Source: Brumicola pallidula DSM 14239 = ACAM 615
GTDB lineage: Bacteria; Pseudomonadota; Gammaproteobacteria; Enterobacterales; Alteromonadaceae
Direction of reading: 5' to 3'
Assembly (NCBI RefSeq): GCF_000428905.1
Contig: NZ_AUAV01000005.1
Location: 1-64,000, forward strand
Length of the DNA: 64,000 nucleotides
A program made the position numbers and the translations under genes. A model generated the notes under the pieces. That model was not told the DNA's origin and ran no database searches. It saw only the letters and a list, made by a program, of their open reading frames with translations. Below are positions 1 to 7,470 of this stretch, one piece after another. Numbering within the stretch: position 1 is the stretch's first letter; each line of letters starts with the position of its first letter.

Positions 1-2
1 AA

Positions 3-479
3 CTTCTTGATTTGTCCCGGGCGCAAAACTCGAATACCTATTTACTTAAGCCGATACTTATCGTCAAACCCGTGACCGATGCCTGCCAGCTTTTAGGTCC
101 CCTGGTACTGCGTGAAGATAAAGATCTCGAACTGATAGTAACAGGTAATAATGACTCGGTTATTTATGGTGACCACAGTGCACTGACGATTGCGTGTAAA
201 AATATCATTGAAAATGCAATTAAGCATGGTGCCGTAAATGGATTGATCCGTGTTGAAGTCGGCGATAACTGGATAAGCTTTTCAGATAATGGTCCGGGCA
301 TAGATAAAAAAAATCAGACTCTCGCTTTACAAGCATTTTGGCGGAATAATCAATCAAATAACGATGGTTCAGGTCTCGGTCTAGCCATAGTTAATGAAAT
401 TTGTAAAGCGCACAATGCAAAGTTAACAATTAAACGTAGCATCAGCTTAAAAGGTGCTGAGATCACCATTCAGTTCTAA
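3..479 (+). CDS. Sensor histidine kinase, C-terminal part (5' end outside window)
   Basis: The reading frame is open to the window edge, so this is the tail of a longer kinase and not a truncated gene. Visible first are residues LLDLSRAQN, typical of the helix after the phospho-accepting histidine. The HATPase_c domain follows: N-box (KNIIENAIKHG, nt about 195-230), G1 box DNGPGI (about 285-305) and G2 box GSGLGLAIV (about 367-393). All ATP-binding boxes look intact, so an active kinase is expected. Sensor domain and partner regulator are upstream and unseen. No gene follows closely; the next 1.3 kb is decayed sequence. Confidence 0.9.
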   Translation, partial: LLDLSRAQNSNTYLLKPILIVKPVTDACQLLGPLVLREDKDLELIVTGNNDSVIYGDHSALTIACKNIIENAIKHGAVNGLIRVEVGDNWISFSDNGPGIDKKNQTLALQAFWRNNQSNNDGSGLGLAIVNEICKAHNAKLTIKRSISLKGAEITIQF

Positions 480-693
480 AATACAACAGAATTGAGCACA
501 AAGAAAAGTGATGGCAAAAAACGGGTATAGGTAGAATAAAACGTCATGTTGCAGTCTTGATCTGTACTGGGAGCTTAGCTTAAATTTATGAGAGTTCGGA
601 CAGGGCAATCAACATGAAACCAATGATGCCATTGCGCTATCACCCGTTTTTTCGAAGCAAATAAGCACTCTTTGCGGCTTATACCCTCTTAAA

Positions 694-723
694 TTTGAAT
701 TTGAATTTGAATTTGAATTTGAA
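694..723. repeat. TTTGAA hexanucleotide array, five full copies
   Basis: Five perfect TTTGAA units in tandem with partial units at each end. Translated in frame it would read Phe-Glu repeats, but it is not in frame with the receptor relic that follows. It may be a slippage-prone microsatellite left from a dead gene. Confidence 0.85.
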
Positions 724-734
724 TTTGGTATAGG

Positions 735-905
735 GGTATCACTGATACAAGATTTGCTGGCAAGGATATTGGATCTCACTATCAGTTTGAAGACCGACTA
801 GAAAAGTCCGTGACGATCCGCCACATGCATTATTCAAATAATGGTCTTAATAATAATAATCCTAGTTTAGATTTTCTGAATCCGTCGTATGCAAGAGAGT
901 TTTAG
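735..905 (+). pseudogene. Relic of a TonB-dependent siderophore receptor (about 56 codons)
   Basis: An open stretch ending in TAG encodes a protein-like segment whose core, HYQFEDRLEKSVTIRHMHYS, resembles the barrel strand region of ferrichrome/siderophore TonB receptors (pattern Y-x-F/L-E-H/D-R-x-x-x-x-x-T-x-R-x-x-x-R-Y). No start codon, plug domain or C-terminal strand is present. It is called a relic on this similarity of pattern alone; the family assignment is tentative. Confidence 0.35.
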
Positions 906-1018
906 TCTTAATTAACTCCGTTGGAGTCGGCTATTGTTACTGCTACAGACTATTCATAGACAATATTTTAGTTTCTCTTTTATTTAATCATTTTACAGCT
1001 CGTAAGGAGCGCTTAATC

Positions 1019-1275
1019 ATGAATACAAAATTTTCGAAAGTAATAAAAAACCTCAGTAAAACAGCACTGTTGATCATCAGTTTGCTGCATTCAAAGTGTT
1101 GGGAAATCAATTTAAAACCGTTCCTAAAGATAAAACCCCAGAATTTGTGAGTGAGTTTAAGCAGTATTTAGTGGCTAATTTTGCTGTTGTATTGGCAAGT
1201 TATGGTGGACAGACGAGGACATGCTGGCACTTTTTGCATAAAAGCACGCTACGTATAAAGACTCGTTGCATATAA
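1019..1275 (+). pseudogene. mlaC-like (Ttg2D/toluene tolerance) pseudogene with internal deletion and frameshift
   Basis: A good ribosome site (TAAGGAGC) precedes ATG at 1019 and a signal-peptide-like start (MNTKFSKVIKNLSKTALLII). At about 1084 the coding sense moves to another frame, which reads AAFKVLGNQFKTVPKDKTPE and then FVSEFKQYLVANFAVVLASY, GGQ. This matches the central segment of MlaC, the periplasmic phospholipid carrier of the Mla pathway (E. coli: VLGQYYKSATPAQ...FREYLKQAYGQALAMYHGQ). Roughly 60 residues between signal peptide and this segment are missing, and the rest of the C-terminus is lost after GGQ. Neighbouring mlaFEDB genes are absent. Confidence 0.6.
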
Positions 1276-1317
1276 ATGCACGCTATACATAAAAAGATAT
1301 TATTCACTCAAATGTTT

Positions 1318-1367
1318 GCCACAGGAGATACATTAAATGAAAGCCACAGGAGATACATTAAATGAAA
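1318..1367. repeat. 25-bp tandem duplication carrying a ribosome site and ATG
   Basis: The unit GCCACAGGAGATACATTAAA plus TGAAA occurs twice without a gap (1318-1342, 1343-1367). Each copy has an AGGAG Shine-Dalgarno sequence about 11 bases before an ATG (1337 and 1362). Because 25 is not a multiple of three, the two starts open different frames. Only the first leads into the transposase-like relic. Confidence 0.85.
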
Positions 1368-1480
1368 GCCAAAGATTGACTTTAGATGACACCATAGCCG
1401 AGTAACGCAGGCGCTTGCATGACACTAGTTGCATGATGCGCCATCTGAATGAATACATTGCCAGAGAAGCCAGCCGCTAA
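1337..1480 (+). pseudogene. Relic of an IS200-like / REP-associated tyrosine transposase (RAYT)
   Basis: From ATG 1337 the frame reads a short peptide, a TAA at 1403-1405, then continues in the same frame RRRLHDTSCMMRHLNEYIAR, EASR and stops. The segment matches the conserved RAYT block of the form W-R-x-R-L-x-x-I-S-W-F-M-R-x-L-N-E-x-I-A-R-x-A-N, with the expected first Trp replaced by the TAA. The N-terminal HUH catalytic part and the C-terminal GRFWEGRF block are missing. Based on remembered family consensus. Confidence 0.45.
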
Positions 1481-1550
1481 CTTAATAGGCCATCCATAAT
1501 GATCTGCCTGTTTTTTGTACTGCATTGGCTAAAGACAGTAAATAAAATCC

Positions 1551-1620
1551 ATTAGGTCTAAGCTTAAGTGCATCCATAAAACTAAATGTTTAGTTTCTAA
1601 AACGATTACAGAGACCTAAT
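1551..1620. repeat. Nested perfect palindrome (REP-like or MITE-like)
   Basis: Outer arms ATTAGGTCT (1551-1559) and AGACCTAAT (1612-1620) are perfect inverted repeats. Inside lies a second perfect hairpin, AAACTAAA-TG-TTTAGTTT (1579-1596). The 70-bp structure sits 70 bases after the transposase relic, the usual relation of REP palindromes to RAYT genes. No T-tract follows, so a simple terminator is unlikely. Confidence 0.5.
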
Positions 1621-1815
1621 CAAAACCGTCCTAAGATACAATTGTTGACTGTTTACCCCTTTGTTATCTTTGATTAGTAACAGGAGTTACATTGCAACCG
1701 AGTTTGACCTTAAGCGAACATGCAGTGCTTAAACAATGCCGGCTAATAAGCTGGTTGCGTTAGCCAATTTTTCGCCTAAAAGGGCAAATTAACGTTAATT
1801 TATAAGGATATAAAA

Positions 1816-2010
1816 ATGAACATCAAGAAAGATTTACTGGATAATTTGTCTAAGAATGAACTAATAGATTCGGCGTTATTGAACGCTGTTTCAGGTGGTG
1901 GTTGTGAACGGTGGGTAGAAACCTGCGGCTGCAAAAGTGGTCTTTGCGATTGGTGTGGTAAATGGGTGCCCAAGACAATAACAATCAAGGTTGAGTTCGA
2001 CGAGCTTTAA
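1816..2010 (+). CDS. Cys-rich peptide with double-glycine-like leader (candidate RiPP or bacteriocin-type precursor)
   Basis: 64 residues, with ribosome site AAGGA (1804-1808) seven bases before ATG. Residues 1-28 look like a bacteriocin-type leader: acidic/amphipathic, with LSKNELIDSALLNAVSGG matching the LSxxEL...GG pattern recognised by C39 peptidase transporters. The remainder (29-64) is short, rich in Cys, Trp and Gly, with five cysteines at 30, 37, 39, 44 and 47 (C-x6-C-x-C-x4-C-x2-C), then a plain tail KTITIKVEFDEL. No maturase, C39 transporter or immunity gene is visible in the window. The next gene downstream (2102) is a possible partner. Leader/core assignment is inference; a small zinc-binding or disulfide-rich exported protein is the alternative. 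Confidence 0.7.
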   Translation: MNIKKDLLDNLSKNELIDSALLNAVSGGGCERWVETCGCKSGLCDWCGKWVPKTITIKVEFDEL

Positions 2011-2044
2011 TCTGTCGTAATTTTGAAGATACCGTTAACGTTAT

Positions 2045-2079
2045 TAAAAGCGCTAATGAAAAGCTAATAAAAGCGCTAA
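2045..2079. repeat. Two direct copies of TAAAAGCGCTAA
   Basis: The 12-mer occurs at 2045-2056 and 2068-2079, 23 bp apart, between the peptide gene and the DEVWH gene. Each copy contains the palindrome AGCGCT, so the pair could be an operator or a decayed duplication. Confidence 0.6.
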
Positions 2080-2101
2080 CAAAGTAAGGTAGGGCTGCAA
2101 C

Positions 2102-2647
2102 ATGTCATGTTTAAAATTTGACAACTCAAGCTCATTAGGCGAAAAAGCCGTCTATCTTGATGACTTAGTTCAAAATAAAACCGCCATAATGCAGCCGTCT
2201 TTAGACGTTATTTTGGCATATAAAAATCAACATATAATTGATGGATTAATGTCTGCATTAGAAATAAGTCCAGAAACAGCATCGCAACTATTTGAAGACG
2301 GTCTTCTTTGGCTCTGGTATTGCAATAACCACGCATCAGAAGGTTATAGGGATATAGATGATCCTATTTTAATCGTGGATGAAGTTTGGCATACATTTAT
2401 ATTGTATACACCCTACTATACGAAGTTCTGTACCACTTTTTTTGGCGAGTATTTGCATCATATGCCGACATTATTAAAAGCTAACGTTCCGCAATCTGAC
2501 AATAGTCAAGAACATTACTTTATCCGCAAGAAAAGGCAGTTGGAGACCATTTACGAGTTGCTTGGTCGCGACGTTTTTACACGTTGGTATCACACATATC
2601 CAAATACGTTTAGTCGTGAGCAAATTTTGGCAATACGTAAGAGGTAG
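2102..2647 (+). CDS. DEVWH-motif helical protein (glycine-rich-domain-protein-like), neighbour of the Cys-rich peptide
   Basis: 181 residues, all-helical in appearance, no signal peptide or membrane segment. The centre carries LIVDEVWHTFILYTPYYTKF followed by CTTFFGEYLHHMP. This resembles the conserved block of plant GRDP-like and bacterial proteins of the form D-E-x-W-H-x-F-I-L-x-T-x-x-Y-x-x-F-C-x-x-x-F-G-x-x-x-H-H. His and Asp/Glu in this block could bind metal, but no catalytic activity is established that I know of. It starts 91 bp after the peptide gene, same strand, with its own AAGGTAGGG ribosome site. Co-transcription is likely. A role in processing, binding or immunity toward the peptide is a guess from context. 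Confidence 0.65.
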   Translation: MSCLKFDNSSSLGEKAVYLDDLVQNKTAIMQPSLDVILAYKNQHIIDGLMSALEISPETASQLFEDGLLWLWYCNNHASEGYRDIDDPILIVDEVWHTFILYTPYYTKFCTTFFGEYLHHMPTLLKANVPQSDNSQEHYFIRKKRQLETIYELLGRDVFTRWYHTYPNTFSREQILAIRKR

Positions 2648-2737
2648 ATACAGATAAAAAAGGCAAGAGTTTATGTGTACGCTCGGCAGTGAAACTGAAT
2701 TCACTATCGAGTTTGCAGCAACGGGTACAGCATAATA

Positions 2738-3160
2738 TTAATTAGTTGCTTGTTTGATACTATCGTTGGCCCTAATCCTCATATCATCAGAGAGGGAGAT
2801 GGCAGCACGAGCATCGGTGTCAAAAAGTACTGAGATACTGCTGAGTGTCGCCACCACTTTGTTACTTCCGCTTTCACGCATTTCATAAGAAACAGTAATC
2901 GACTTACCACCGACTCTTGTCAGCACCCCTGTGACATCCAGCAGTTGGCCACTTCTTACTTCTAATAAATATTCAATGGTGTGCTTTACGTCAGCCCATC
3001 CAATATTATTGTTTTGACTATCTGTACCCGACCATGCAAACACTCGATTTAGAAAGTGGTAGCTGGCGTCATCGAACATCGCCATATAATGTCGGGTAGT
3101 CATGTGACCCATTGAGTCACAGAGCCAAGGATGGCAAACGCCTTTATAATCTATAGCCAT
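2738..3160 (-). CDS. Hot-dog acyl-CoA thioesterase, probable betainyl-CoA thioesterase
   Basis: 140 residues, usual length for a single 4HBT-type hot-dog domain. The motif HPWLCDSMGHMTTRHYMAMF corresponds to the YbgC-type active site (D-x-x-G-H-x-N/T-x-x-x-Y) with the Asp in CDSMGH. Its start lies 19 bp after the stop of the BKACE gene and has an AAGGAG ribosome site, so the two form an operon. In carnitine catabolism BKACE makes betainyl-CoA plus acetoacetate from dehydrocarnitine and acetyl-CoA, and a thioesterase of this type (CdhB in Pseudomonas) releases glycine betaine. Function is inferred from this pairing; another acyl-CoA substrate is possible. Confidence 0.75.
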   Translation of the reverse strand: MAIDYKGVCHPWLCDSMGHMTTRHYMAMFDDASYHFLNRVFAWSGTDSQNNNIGWADVKHTIEYLLEVRSGQLLDVTGVLTRVGGKSITVSYEMRESGSNKVVATLSSISVLFDTDARAAISLSDDMRIRANDSIKQATN

Positions 3161-3179
3161 TAGCTGTTAATCTCCTTGT

Positions 3180-4097
3180 TTACACTGCGCGAGCGAGCTC
3201 AACCAGTGTATTGTGCTTTTTAAGACCTAGGCTCTCTCTAGCTTGCGCAGGTGACTGAATGCTAGCACCCATCAATTCAACAATCTTTCGAGCGCGCTCA
3301 ACCAGTTGTACGTTGGTCGCTAAAACACCTTTTTCGAGATAAATATTGTCTTCTAATCCGACCCTAATATTGCCTCCTAACAGAGCGGCTTGCGCCGCCA
3401 TCGGCATTTCATTTGAGCCCAAGCCAAATGCCGCCCAGTTCGCACCTGTAGGCAAATTATCAACCATGGCTTTCATATTCGCAGTATTGCCTTCTGCCCC
3501 CCATTTTACGCCCATACACAGCTGGAAAAGTGGTGGTGCGTCAAGTATGTCTTCAGCTATCATCTGTTTGGCAAACCAAATATGCCCTAGATCGAATACT
3601 TCAAGCTCTGGTTTTACACCCAGCTTTTGTAATCGCTCGGCACCGGTGCGAAGCATGTCGGTGGTTGAAACATATACATAATTGTTCACATCATAATTAA
3701 ATGAGCCGCAGTCAAGCGAACATATTTCAGGTAAAAGTAACTCTACATGCTCTTGACGTTTTACCTGCCCAACCAAATCAGTATGTTGACCAAGCTCTGT
3801 CGGATTACTGTCAGGCCCTAAAAACAAGTCGCCCCCCATTCCTGTTGTGAGGTTAATGATAACGTCTGTCGACTCTTGTCTTATTCTGTCCACAACTTCT
3901 TTGTACAGATGAATGTCACGGGAGGGGGCACCGGTTTTTGGGTCACGCACGTGGATGTGCGCAATGGCCGCGCCAGCTTTGGCTACAGCAATTGCCTCAT
4001 CAGCTAGCTGTTTGGGAGTAATGGGTAGATGAGGCGTTTTGTTTTCAGTCGGGCCTGAGCCTGAAATTGCAGCAGAAATAATTATATTACGATTCAT
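3180..4097 (-). CDS. Beta-keto acid cleavage enzyme (BKACE, DUF849), possible dehydrocarnitine cleavage enzyme
   Basis: 305 residues, full length for the family. Zn ligands HxH are at residues 47 and 49 (AHIHVRDP), and the conserved RVGLED near residue 250 supplies the Arg and the third ligand Glu known from Kce. Family chemistry: a beta-keto acid plus acetyl-CoA gives a new CoA ester plus acetoacetate. Subgroup specificity (3-keto-5-aminohexanoate, dehydrocarnitine and others) cannot be read directly, but the adjacent thioesterase gene and a BCCT transporter 10 kb away favour dehydrocarnitine. No carnitine dehydrogenase of the CdhA type is in the window. A LysR-family gene lies upstream on the same strand. 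Confidence 0.85.
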   Translation of the reverse strand: MNRNIIISAAISGSGPTENKTPHLPITPKQLADEAIAVAKAGAAIAHIHVRDPKTGAPSRDIHLYKEVVDRIRQESTDVIINLTTGMGGDLFLGPDSNPTELGQHTDLVGQVKRQEHVELLLPEICSLDCGSFNYDVNNYVYVSTTDMLRTGAERLQKLGVKPELEVFDLGHIWFAKQMIAEDILDAPPLFQLCMGVKWGAEGNTANMKAMVDNLPTGANWAAFGLGSNEMPMAAQAALLGGNIRVGLEDNIYLEKGVLATNVQLVERARKIVELMGASIQSPAQARESLGLKKHNTLVELARAV

Positions 4098-4401
4098 TTA
4101 ACGTTAAGCCAAGTTGGATACATTCGTTGGAAATTTGGAAAATAATGAATATGTCGACAACTCTAGCGATTTCCTCTAATTGAAATTTAATTAGTAGTCT
4201 AACTAATTTTTGACCTTATTTCAATTTCTAGGCACTGACTGACATTAAATGTATAGGCCAAACAGATAGCTTTTGCAGATGGGCTTTGCGCTCAAGCGAT
4301 ACTGACTATATTCTAATTAAAGCTCAGAAAGACTGTAATTCAGTTAAGAGTGGTTTACATGCAGACGATTAATTAGGATACATTGCTAACGACAATCGAT
4401 A
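4098..4401. other. Intergenic region between LysR gene and BKACE gene
   Basis: AT-rich, no coding sense on either strand. It must contain the BKACE-thioesterase promoter reading leftward. The one clear structure is the dyad at 4189-4208, listed separately. Confidence 0.6.
4189..4208. promoter_or_regulatory. Candidate LysR-type operator dyad
   Basis: Perfect dyad AATTAGT-N6-ACTAATT about 92-111 bp upstream of the BKACE start. It contains a T-N11-A arrangement typical of LysR-family binding sites. The nearby LysR gene is the natural candidate regulator. Inferred from sequence only. Confidence 0.4.
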
Positions 4402-5343
4402 TTAAGAGGCTTGTTCGCTGATTGCTCTGTCCCGTGAAATACTAAGCTCAGGGTCGGCCTCTACCTGTTCAATTAACCAAGTTTCGAATAGTTGAATTTT
4501 TTTCTGTTCGAATTTCTCCTGACGATAAACAAAATACCAATCGCTGTGATGTTTAACACGCATTTCAGGAAAGGGTTCAATCAACAGCCCTGCGGACAGC
4601 TCTTTGTTGACATAGGGTTGCATACCAAGTGCTACTCCCATGCCTTGTAAAGCAGTAGAAATTGAATGATCGTAGCTATCAAATTGTAGACCTGACTCTG
4701 GGTCAACACTAGTACAGCCAACCTCATCCAGCCAAATGTACCAATCTCTATGCGAAGGATAAACCTGCAGTATAGTAAAATCGTTTAGTTGCTCAGGACG
4801 CGACAGTTGGTCTTTTCCAGTCAGTATATTAGGACTACATACAGGAAATACATCGCTAGAAAACAAATATGAGTAATGCAAGCCATTGGCAGCACGACTA
4901 CCGATCTTGACACAGGCATCAACATCACTTTTAGTAAAATCAACATCGAACTGTGAGGTATGTAATCTTACGCTGATATCGGGATACTTGCTTTGAAAGT
5001 CGGGCAGCCTTGGTATTATCCAGCGAATAGCTAATGTTGAATATAATTGAATCGTTAATACATCTGATTGTGTTGGTTTTAAAATTAAGCTGGTTCCCTC
5101 AGCAATTTTATCAAAGGCATCGCGAAGGATAGGGTAATACTGTTTACCAATTTTGGTGAGTTCGACGGAGCGTGTTTTGCGAATAAACAATTCAACATTA
5201 AGTACATGTTCTAGTTGCTTTATTTGATGGCTAATTGCCGAGACTGATACAAAAAGTTCATCCGCTGCATTTCTAAAAGAACAATGTCTTGCTGCTGCTT
5301 CAAAACTTTTTAAAGAATTTAAAGGTGGGATCTTTTTGCGCAA
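4402..5343 (-). CDS. LysR-family transcriptional regulator, GcvA type
   Basis: 313 residues. The N-terminal winged HTH (about 6-65) begins PPLNSLKSFEAAARHCSFRN, the typical GcvA/AmpR-subgroup opening, followed by a two-lobe periplasmic-binding-like effector domain (about 90-295). It is divergent from the TPR-sulfotransferase gene and upstream, on the same strand, of the BKACE-thioesterase pair. It may control either; the dyad upstream of BKACE favours that pair. The effector is unknown; a quaternary amine or keto acid would fit. Confidence 0.85.
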   Translation of the reverse strand: MRKKIPPLNSLKSFEAAARHCSFRNAADELFVSVSAISHQIKQLEHVLNVELFIRKTRSVELTKIGKQYYPILRDAFDKIAEGTSLILKPTQSDVLTIQLYSTLAIRWIIPRLPDFQSKYPDISVRLHTSQFDVDFTKSDVDACVKIGSRAANGLHYSYLFSSDVFPVCSPNILTGKDQLSRPEQLNDFTILQVYPSHRDWYIWLDEVGCTSVDPESGLQFDSYDHSISTALQGMGVALGMQPYVNKELSAGLLIEPFPEMRVKHHSDWYFVYRQEKFEQKKIQLFETWLIEQVEADPELSISRDRAISEQAS

Positions 5344-5367
5344 ATGAATACCCTCTCAATCTTCTAA

Positions 5368-5434
5368 GCCCAATTATGGTTGAATTAATTTCTACCATGA
5401 ACAAGTAAAATTAGTTTGTCAGAGCCAATTGGGC
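5368..5434. promoter_or_regulatory. Inverted repeat in the divergent LysR/sulfotransferase interval
   Basis: GCCCAATT (5368-5375) and AATTGGGC (5427-5434) are perfect 8-bp inverted copies separated by 51 bases. A smaller pair, ATGGT...ACCAT, lies inside. It sits where both divergent promoters must be, so it could be an operator or looping site. No consensus promoter was clear. Confidence 0.35.
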
Positions 5435-5466
5435 ATGTCAATATAATGTTAAAAAAGAGGCAGCTG

Positions 5467-7470
5467 ATGACTCAATTCGAAGACCACAATAGCCATAGCA
5501 CCCGTGATATTCGTGTTGCGGTGCAGCATGCGCAGGAAATGTTACAACACAACGCTTTTTCGGCTGCAGAACAACAGGGTAGAGAAATTCTAAAATCTTT
5601 TCCTAATGAACCCAACGCACTTTTTATCGTTGGCGTCGCGCTCAAGGGTTTAGGCCGCCTCAGTGAAGCTCAAAAAATCTTACAGGTATTGGTTGAGCAA
5701 ACCCCTGATTTTGCGTTAGCTCACCAAGAGCTTGGCATGACACTGCATGCTTTAAAAAAAATAAAAGCGGCGATAGCAGCATTGAACTGTGCGGTAAAAG
5801 TTGATGCTAAGTTAACCCGTAGTTGGCGACTTTTATCTGAATTATTGCTGGTGACAGGTGACAGCAAAGCCTCTGAGAAAGCTTATAATAGTTACTTACG
5901 TTTCTCAGCCAAGCACCCGCTTTTAGGAGAAGCTCTACAAGCTTTTATCGACGGTAAATTAGCATTAAGCGAGCGTCATTGCCGCGGCTATCTAAAGCAA
6001 TCCCCGGATGATGTCAGTGGGTTAAGGTTATTGGCTGAAATAGCAATTAAATTGGGCGTATTTGAGGATGCTGAACAGCTGCTTGTTCGTTGTCTAAGTT
6101 TAGCACCAGACTATCACCTTGCTCGTTTAAATTACGCGCATGTGTTGAATAAACAAGAAAAAAGCCAACAAGCACTATTAGAAATAGAAACCTTAGAAAA
6201 GCACCAGCCCAACGTGCCGCCTCAACAAATACTCAAAGCTGCTATTTTGGTCAGGTTAGGGCAATTTGAAGAAGCCATCGCGCTATATGATGGATTAATT
6301 ATGGCGTTGCCTGAACAAGCAAATCTTTACACTAGCAGAGGACACGCGCTTAAAACAATTGGAGAACAAGATGCGGCTATCGCTTCGTATAGGCATGCGA
6401 TCGCATGCGAGCCGAGTTACGGGGAAGCTTATTGGAGTTTGGCCAATCTAAAGACCTTTGGTTTTGGACAGTCTGAAATACAACAGATGAAAAAACAGAT
6501 GGAGATAAAAAATCTCCCTTCATTGGATCGAATCAATATATGTTTTGCATTAGGTAAAGCGCTCGAAGACAACAAAGAGTTTGAACAATCATTTCATTAT
6601 TATAAATTAGGTAATCAATTCAAACAGAGCATTGAACGTTATGATGCCGACGAAACGACCGAACTCATTGAACGAACCATTACAACGTGCCAATTGCCCA
6701 TTTTTGAAAATAATCGTGAGCAGGGTTGCAGTAAAGCTGATCCAATATTTATAGTTGGACTTCCGCGTTCTGGTTCTACGTTGCTAGAGCAAATATTAGC
6801 AAGTCATTCAATGGTGGACGGCACCAAGGAGTTGCCAGATATTATTGCGATGGTTCGAAAATTAAGTGACCGTAAAAAACGTAATGAGATCTCAAAATAT
6901 CCAGAGGTTATTGCTAAGCTTTCTGCACAGCAACGCCTTGAGTTGGGTAACGAATACATAATGAAAACTCAGATACATCGGGGCGATGCCCCTTTTTTCA
7001 TTGATAAAATGCCTAATAATTTTGCTCATATTGGATTGATTAAACTGATATTACCTAATGCAAAAATCATCGATGCACGTCGCCAGCCAATGTCTGCTTG
7101 TTTTAGTGGCTTTAAACAATTGTTTTCTGCCGGACAGGCGTTTAGTTATGACTTAGAAAATATTGCCCGCTATTATAAAGATTATCTGCACTTAATGGAT
7201 CATTGGCACAAAGTACTTCCTAAGCAAGTGCTCACTGTGTCTTATGAAGATGTCGTTAATGATTTTGAAAATCAGGTTAAACAAATTCTAGATTTTTGCG
7301 ACTTACCTTTTGAGCAGAACTGCTTAGAATTTTATAATAACTCTCGTGCGGTCAACACGGCTAGCTCTGAACAGGTTAGACAACCTATTAATACAAAAGG
7401 GCTCGATGCATGGAAGCCCTTTGAAGAGTTCCTTTCCCCACTACAGAGCAAATTGTCATCGATATTGTGA
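5467..7470 (+). CDS. TPR-repeat sulfotransferase-family protein
   Basis: 667 residues from ATG 5467, chosen over an upstream TTG (5416) because AAAAGAGG lies six bases before it. The N-terminal about 400 residues are tetratricopeptide repeats. The C-terminal about 240 form a sulfotransferase_3-type domain with the 5'-phosphosulfate loop FIVGLPRSGSTLLEQILASH at about residue 428 and a DKMPNNF block downstream. No signal peptide, so cytoplasmic. The family transfers sulfuryl from PAPS; no acceptor can be read here. It stands 414 bp upstream of a TonB-dependent receptor, a pairing often seen in marine gammaproteobacteria but without settled function. Confidence 0.85.
   Translation: MTQFEDHNSHSTRDIRVAVQHAQEMLQHNAFSAAEQQGREILKSFPNEPNALFIVGVALKGLGRLSEAQKILQVLVEQTPDFALAHQELGMTLHALKKIKAAIAALNCAVKVDAKLTRSWRLLSELLLVTGDSKASEKAYNSYLRFSAKHPLLGEALQAFIDGKLALSERHCRGYLKQSPDDVSGLRLLAEIAIKLGVFEDAEQLLVRCLSLAPDYHLARLNYAHVLNKQEKSQQALLEIETLEKHQPNVPPQQILKAAILVRLGQFEEAIALYDGLIMALPEQANLYTSRGHALKTIGEQDAAIASYRHAIACEPSYGEAYWSLANLKTFGFGQSEIQQMKKQMEIKNLPSLDRINICFALGKALEDNKEFEQSFHYYKLGNQFKQSIERYDADETTELIERTITTCQLPIFENNREQGCSKADPIFIVGLPRSGSTLLEQILASHSMVDGTKELPDIIAMVRKLSDRKKRNEISKYPEVIAKLSAQQRLELGNEYIMKTQIHRGDAPFFIDKMPNNFAHIGLIKLILPNAKIIDARRQPMSACFSGFKQLFSAGQAFSYDLENIARYYKDYLHLMDHWHKVLPKQVLTVSYEDVVNDFENQVKQILDFCDLPFEQNCLEFYNNSRAVNTASSEQVRQPINTKGLDAWKPFEEFLSPLQSKLSSIL

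Larger units (their letters stand above)
480..1815. other. Gene-poor decayed region with relics and palindromes
   Basis: About 1.3 kb with no intact gene. It holds an 11-bp inverted repeat (AAAAAACGGGT at 516-526, ACCCGTTTTTT at 642-652), a TTTGAA hexamer array, three protein relics listed separately, a 25-bp tandem duplication (1318-1367) and a nested palindrome (1551-1620). The relics of unrelated genes side by side suggest repeated insertion and deletion at this site. The promoter of the peptide gene at 1816 must lie in the last 150 bases, but I cannot assign it with confidence. Confidence 0.7.

Noticed and set aside
3-479. Histidine kinase considered as a truncated or broken gene
   Set aside because: The frame is open to the first base of the window and reads typical kinase sequence, so the missing part is only outside the window.
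1692-1763. Short ORF of 23 codons (TTG start after CAGGAG) upstream of the peptide gene
   Set aside because: Good ribosome site but the product has no recognisable pattern, and the stretch lies in decayed DNA. It could be a leader peptide, but nothing supports that.
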